Shown piece after piece: positions 60,176-64,000 of a stretch of DNA of 64,000 nucleotides. Under the pieces are notes generated by a model. That model had not been told where the DNA came from, did not search any database, and saw only the letters and a program-made list of their open reading frames with translations. Source of the stretch: Sinotaia quadrata (Eukaryota; Mollusca; Gastropoda; Architaenioglossa; Viviparidae); the NCBI GenBank assembly GCA_028829895.1, contig CM054182.1, positions 57,458,879 through 57,522,878 on the forward strand, read 5' to 3'. Every line of letters begins with the position of its first letter. The stretch's first letter is position 1. Both the position numbers and the translations under genes were made by a program.

Positions 60176-62267
60176 CACGTTTCAAATCCAAAGCCCACAG
60201 GCCACGTCCGGCCTGGCGTACAATTATATCCGGCCCATGAGAGAATTTTAGGCAAAAATATTTTTTGATGGCCCGGCGATATGAAGTGCAAATCAAATTC
60301 CCAAATGTAGCAGCTTTGCCGAATGAAAAGCTGCCTGAGAGCATTCCCGCATTGATCAGAATAAGCGAAAATATATAGTGCATGGTTATTCGTCATTTCA
60401 AAGCCACCGGGAGGATGAATATATGTTTACTGACAATGGCGGTAAACCTGTGCGTCTAATTTGTGGAGATAATGTGGCTGTGATCAAAGAATATAATCTG
60501 AGACAGCACTACAAGACTAAATATAAAGAAAAGTTGAAAAACCTGAATGCAGAGCAGAAGCTACAGAAGGTAAAAGAATTAAAGAGGAATCAGAGCAGAC
60601 GTTTTTCACCAAAGCAAAATCACAAAGTGAAGCTGCTGTGAAAGCAGGTTTTATTGTGGCGGAGGAGATCACCATATCTGCCTGATCATTTACTGAGGGA
60701 GAGTTTCTGAAGAGCTGCATGATGAAAGTGTGTGACGTGTTCAGATGTTTGCAAATGTAAGCCTTAGCAGAAATACAGTTTATGATCGAGTTTGTGAGAT
60801 GGCCACCGATCGAAAAAGACAAAGACTTTGTTGCATACTCTCTTGCTGTCGATAAAAGTAGTGACACGACTGACACTGCACAGCTCGCCATTCCGTGGAG
60901 TGGACTTCAGTTGTAATGTTACAGAAGAAATATTGGACATGAAATCCATGCATGGGACAACAATAGGAAAAGACATTTTTGACAACGTGTAACCAACGTG
61001 TAACCAACATGAACCTGCCTTGGGACAAACTAGTTGGACTTAACACAGATGGAGCACCGGCGATGTGCGGCAAAAAAAAGTGGACGAGTTGGAAGGATGT
61101 GGTTAAAGATGCAGGAGAACTGTACTGGTGAGTTGATAGCATCTCACTGCATCATACACCAAGGATCGCTGTGCGGTAAAGTCCTCAACATGGAGCATGT
61201 AATGAGCGCTGTAACACAAACCGTTAACTTTATCAGAGCCAAAGATTTAAATCACCCCCAATTTCAGTCTTTTTTGCAGGAAATAGACTCAAGAGTTCGG
61301 CGACATGCCTTATCATACAGAGGTGCGGTGGCTAAGTCGGGGAAAAGTTCTCAGTAGAGTTTTCCAGCTGATCGAGGAAATCTGTCAGTTTATGGACAGC
61401 AAAGGAAAAGACAGTTTTGCAGGATGAAAAGTGGAAATGTGAGTTGGCGTTTTTGTCTGACATAACCACTCATTTCAACGTCTTGAACCTGCAGCTCTAG
61501 GGACGGGACCACTTGATCACTGATATGCATGATGCAGTGAAGGCATTTCAAGTGAAGCTGAATTTATGGATGACACAAATACACCAAAGCAACTTGTCTC
61601 ACTTTCCTTGTTGCAAAGCAATACTGAACCAAGTCAGCGCCACGGTATTCCCAAATGCACATTTTGCTGAAAAACTGAGCTCACTTCGCATTGATTTCGT
61701 ACGGATCTTTAGTGACTTTGAAGAAAAGTAATTTCGAGCTGTTTTGCCATCGACATGGAAACTGCACCTGTACATTTGCAGATGGAGCTCATAGAGCTGC
61801 AGTGTAATGGGGCACTAAAGGCAAAGCACGACACTCTGGGGCCTACACAGTTTACTCATTTCATTCCTGGAGCGATGCCCCAGCTTCGTCTACATGCGGC
61901 TCGAACCTTGAGCATGTTTGATAGCACATATCTGTGTGAGCAGATGTTCTTTGTGATGAAGATTAACATAACAACACACATGAGTCGTCTCACTGATGAA
62001 CACCTGCAGTCCATCCTGAGAATTTTCATAACACAGAACCTTACTCCAAACATAAACGAACTTGTTGCCAACAAAAGATGCCAAACATCCAGCTATGACA
62101 AATTGGCATAAGAGTGAAAATCAGTATGCCTTGATTTGTTATTAGTTTAACTTTTGTCTGTTTTAATACATATTAGTGTTTAAAAAAGGTTTAGTTTTCC
62201 ACAGTTCAATGAGTGTTTATACAGTTCGGCCCGCAACCTTAATTGTGATTTGAGTTTGACACCCCTG
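60176..62267 (+). mobile_element. hAT-family DNA transposon (Charlie/GTF2IRD2-like transposase), decayed
   Basis: A 2092-bp element. The right end reads GAGTTTGACACCCCTG, the reverse complement of a Charlie-type hAT terminus (CAGGGGTGTCAAACTC). The left end CACGTTTCAAATC is a degraded counterpart. The disrupted transposase runs from 60378 to 62110 with several stops. In order: a BED-type finger region (KPVRLICGD, first Cys replaced by Arg) and EYNLRQHYKTK; ELIASHCIIHQGSLCGKVL with NFIRAKDLNHPQFQ; HDAVKAFQVKLNLW; and a C-terminal hAT dimerisation region MPQLRLHAARTLSMF...TYLCEQMFFVMK with NLTPNINELVA. These match the hAT-derived part of GTF2IRD2. Non-autonomous relic. Confidence 0.9.
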
Positions 62268-62275
62268 CTTTAGAC
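62268..62275. repeat. Right 8-bp target-site duplication of the hAT insertion
   Basis: CTTTAGAC directly after the hAT right terminus. Eight bases is the standard hAT target-site length. Confidence 0.85.
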
Positions 62276-62340
62276 TTTGTACCGATGAAGTCGACACTTG
62301 AATCTCATAATGCGATCGTACTGTCGCCCAGATAACTGTT
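62276..62340 (+). mobile_element. Probable continuation of the gypsy fragment after the hAT insertion
   Basis: The frame that is open at 60167 would stay open for about 20 codons after the insertion site before a stop. This is consistent with interruption of one retroelement by the hAT element. No conserved domain is visible in it. Confidence 0.4.

Positions 62341-64000
<1,660 letters not shown>

Overview
The window is animal nuclear DNA: spliced genes with long introns, AT-rich non-coding sequence, abundant microsatellites and minisatellites, and decayed transposons. The two protein genes resemble bilaterian families (Wnt10 and an Elk/Kv12 potassium channel). Together with the transposon types this suggests an invertebrate, perhaps a mollusc or another lophotrochozoan; the phylum is inference and is not proven by the sequence.

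Left part (1-19.5 kb, + strand): the last four exons of a Wnt10 gene (about 489-751, 14684-14973, 17716-17862, 19034-19351). Phases match at every junction and the reading frame ends in the normal Wnt cysteine-rich tail. The signal-peptide exon(s) lie left of the window. The 13.9-kb intron holds minisatellites, three fragments of one restriction-like-endonuclease (RLE) non-LTR retrotransposon, and copies of an unnamed dispersed repeat (called repeat X here). The stop codon and proximal 3' UTR lie in a 50-bp tandem repeat with a stem-loop in each of three units.

Middle (19.5-31.6 kb): a 12.3-kb gap between the convergent ends of the two genes. It has no convincing protein gene and several tandem arrays, including 13 units of about 40 bp of which ten carry TTTCGCGC, and a 1.6-kb array of about 34-bp units at 27.2-28.7 kb.

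Right part (31.65-57.66 kb, - strand): eleven exons of an Elk-type (KCNH3/4/8, Kv12) voltage-gated K+ channel, from the post-PAS linker through S1-S6, pore, C-linker, cyclic-nucleotide-binding homology domain, acidic region, coiled coil and a C-terminal T-E-V that fits a class I PDZ ligand. The eleven exons sum to 2985 nt with matched phases (994 codons plus stop). The N-terminal PAS exons must lie beyond the right end. One intron appears to be GC-AG. The introns hold microsatellites, minisatellites, repeat X and a fourth RLE retrotransposon copy.

Right end (58.6-62.3 kb): a decayed Ty3/gypsy pol fragment interrupted by a 2.09-kb decayed hAT transposon, bounded by a perfect 8-bp target-site duplication. 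This lies upstream of the first visible Elk exon, probably in another Elk intron.

The most informative non-genic signal is the repeated arrangement of RLE retrotransposon fragments and repeat X, in one orientation, separated and ended by (ATT/AAT)n tracts at two loci. This suggests insertion into TAA repeats, as described for the Dong/R4 lineage.
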